In this document: positions 61,824 through 64,000 of the stretch, one piece after another
Layout: each line of letters starts with the position of its first letter
How positions within the stretch are numbered: the first letter of the stretch is position 1
Assembly: GCA_035048485.1 (NCBI GenBank)
Contig: CM068584.1
Location: 62,354,420 to 62,418,419 of the forward strand
Length of the DNA: 64,000 nt
Direction of reading: 5' to 3'
Origin: Pteria penguin
Lineage: Eukaryota; Mollusca; Bivalvia; Pterioida; Pteriidae
The notes under the pieces: generated by a model
Seen by the model: only the letters and a program-made list of their open reading frames with translations
Told to the model about the DNA's origin: nothing
Databases searched by the model: none
Position numbers and translations under genes: made by a program

Positions 61824-63023
61824 ATTGTTTACTGACTCTCCCTCTTAAGACGGTAAACTGTTTTTTAATTGAGTTCATGGTGTGAATGTTGAACATTGAT
61901 ACTGGGAATCTTCGTAACTTGACAGAATAAATCATACCAAAAACCAAGCAGAATACTGATGTCTTTAGGTTTAGGAACAGTGTTTTCGATTTACCACATG
62001 AAACATCAACTCCCAGGAGATCTGCTATTCATAAAAACCGTCAATGATGTTTTCAGGGGTAATAGACATTGTTTAACGTTTATGTTTTTTTTAATTGGAA
62101 CACCCGCTACGACGTTATATCACCTCTCAAATTGTTTCCAAATGGCATGCCATCGAGTTATGGTTGAATAGTCTGCATATCTACATTTCTGAGCGAATTG
62201 GTAAAACCTTTTCAAACAAATATCATATAAAACAAAATAACTTTAACAGACAGAAAGGCAGAGCATTTCATAAAACTCAAGGTTGTGCAGAGAGACGTAA
62301 TATAAAAACACAAAGAAATCTTAATTTAAGAAAATAATATTGAAGTGACAAAAAAGGACGTTAAGGTTTCTACCACTAAAGCTTTAAGGATATTTCATAG
62401 AACGAAAGAAATGCATGTCTATCTGTCCAATGGTCAAACAAGGAGATGTGTGAAAAGGCGTAGAAAGAAACATCGTAATTAAAGTTTTAAGACAAATGTA
62501 TACTTAAAGAATTCTGAAGCAAAAATTTAGACAAATAATTCAATTTTATTTGGTATCTATCTACAGCTTTAGTGATTTGATGGAAATTGTGAAAAAATAC
62601 GCTTTTTCCAAATCGGCAGTCAATACATAATTACAAAATTATTTTAGGCTTCCATGCATACGAAGTGTTATTTTGAGTAACTGCTATTGATAATGCAGTA
62701 ATATAATTGCAGTACAGTTTATTCTTACTGTGAATGGTGAAATAGTGGTGAGTTTGACATTACAGTTGCAGAAATGGAATAAACTTTGGTACATTAACTG
62801 AAAATTTTTAATATTAACTTCACAAACTGGTTCATAAAAAGAGTAATAATGTGTTTGATTAAAGATCGTTTTTGTCAATATGCGTCTAGGAAAAAAACAC
62901 CCAGACATGCAGACATGTCTTTTTCATTAAAAATAGCCCTAAAGCTGTTATTCAGAGACAAAAGACATTATTTAGCGACATTATTTGAATTATTATGAAA
63001 ATGTTTTCATATTGGGAAGTCAC
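61824..63023. other. ANK-unit intron without an exon
   Basis: 'ttaggaacagtgttttcgat' to 'gttatatcacctctcaaatt' matches 36710-36870. 'gatatttcatagaa...' and 'ggaaattgtgaaaa' match 38150-38345, and 'gcttccatgcatac' to 'catgcagacatgtc' matches 38730-39000. The position where the exon should lie (about 62600-62640) reads straight across, so the exon was deleted or never included. Confidence 0.6.
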
Positions 63024-64000
63024 ATTTTCCTTTTTCTATCATATATCTATATACCATAAAGAAAAGTTGTGACTTATAAATTAAAGGTGAAGATTCCTGA
63101 ATGCTCTCAGTTCACTATGCTAACGCTTTCGGAGATGGTTGCTAAGGTAAAATTTGAGTCGCTATGGTGATTGTTTTTATTTTGTTTTATTTATTTATTA
63201 TTTGTTTTTGAAAATTACATAATTCTTTGACACAATTACATTAAAAGCAAAATAATTCTTTAAACTTGATTATTTATTACGGAAAATATGTTATCTTTCG
63301 TAAACAAAAAAGTGCTTACATGTGCATAATTGCATGAAAAAATAGCATAAAAATTTAAAACTTTATAAAAAGAAAGGTAATCTCTGACTACCATTTATTT
63401 TTATAATTTCAAAGTTTATGGAAATGTCTTTTATATGATATGATGCACCATATCTATGACTTGCTTTTTTGGGTTTTTTTTGTTTTGTTTTTTTTTTCAT
63501 TTAAAAACCCTGTGGCTTTCTGAGATATTCTAAACGTTGAATTCTTGTCATATTCTGGTTGCCATAGTAAACATATACAATTTTAAGAATTAAAAGGACA
63601 TGAAAAAAGTTTCTTTTTAAGGTCTTTTCATAGTATGGAGAGTGAAAAGCAAATTTGCACCATGAATTTTCTCTCATTTTGCACTTCGGTTCTTTTTAAA
63701 ATAGCTGGTTTTAGAAAGTTTGATGGATAATTAAACATATATATGACTTTTGTTGCCATGGAAACCAAATTAACTGAATAAAAGTTATATTAATAAAGAT
63801 TCGAAGTCCTCCAAAGGGAAGTCCGGTACATAAAAAAGTAAAGGAACACAAACACTCTGTATTGCAAAAGTGTTTGTGTTCCTTTATTTCTTTTTTTATT
63901 TAAAAGTATTATTATTGTTTCAAATGTGTTTCATATACTTGTCCAAACAATTCAGGTGTGCTCTGTTTGAAATAAAAAATGAGTTTCCATTTAAATCTCA
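63024..64000. repeat. Recent duplication, copy 2 (runs off window)
   Basis: Continues to the last base, so the true length of the duplication is unknown. Differences from copy 1 include an expanded T/G homopolymer tract near 63468-63500 and a mismatch in the hairpin's right arm (63867-63886). Confidence 0.9.

Noticed and set aside
62684..62908. Minus-strand 74-residue frame similar to one at 38767-38967
   Set aside because: The similarity is explained by duplicated intron DNA shared by the ANK units; the two frames are not under visible coding constraint.

Overview
This looks like eukaryotic nuclear DNA, most likely from a marine mollusc and probably a bivalve. The sequence is strongly AT-rich. 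Its coding signal is confined to short exons flanked by GT..AG introns. It also carries tRNA-derived SINEs, Penelope-like retroelement (PLE) remnants, hammerhead-type ribozyme motifs and abundant microsatellites. The taxonomic call is inference from the repeat repertoire and the ankyrin/trypsin-like gene. No sequence search was run. There is no bacterial-style gene organisation, and almost all long open frames are chance or repeat-derived.

The backbone is one minus-strand ankyrin-repeat (ANK) locus. Eleven intact exons lie at 56.7, 47.3, 39.6, 38.5, 36.3, 27.1, 25.6, 20.0, 18.6, 12.4 and 12.0 kb, in transcription order. Each is exactly 99 bp, encodes exactly one 33-residue ANK repeat, and is bounded by an AG acceptor and a GT donor in the same phase, so any subset could be spliced in frame. 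Two more exons are decayed (37.3 and 45.3 kb) and further fragments remain at 25.8 and 31.2 kb. At 9.76-10.12 kb, downstream in the same orientation, is a terminal block resembling the C-terminal half of a trypsin-like serine protease with a GDSGS motif. It carries two in-frame stops and a probable frameshift. Introns next to different exons resemble one another, so the locus seems to have grown by duplicating exon-plus-intron units. The 5' end of the gene was not found and probably lies beyond 64 kb.

The introns are full of mobile DNA. PLE pieces lie at 20.8-22.3, 33.1-36.0, 42.8-43.4 and 54.1-56.5 kb, and one reverse transcriptase is split by a SINE with a 14-bp target-site duplication. Two tandem pairs of about 350-bp units (51.2-51.8 kb on plus, 54.8-55.3 kb on minus) each contain a motif that folds as a type I hammerhead ribozyme. 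Two 1-kb elements at 48.1 and 57.3 kb have CAG-starting inverted termini, TA target duplications and arms packed with a palindromic CGCGTTAACGCG motif. Other inverted-terminus elements lie at 17.7, 27.7 and 50.7 kb.

By region: 1-6.2 kb is a degenerate direct-repeat array; 6.2-9.7 kb has no gene; 9.7-57 kb is the ANK locus with nested repeats; 57-64 kb holds the second CGCGTTAACGCG element, a hAT-like fragment, a broken zinc-finger-like gene, a TGACCTTGA tandem repeat and a recent duplication of about 0.97 kb that runs off the window end.
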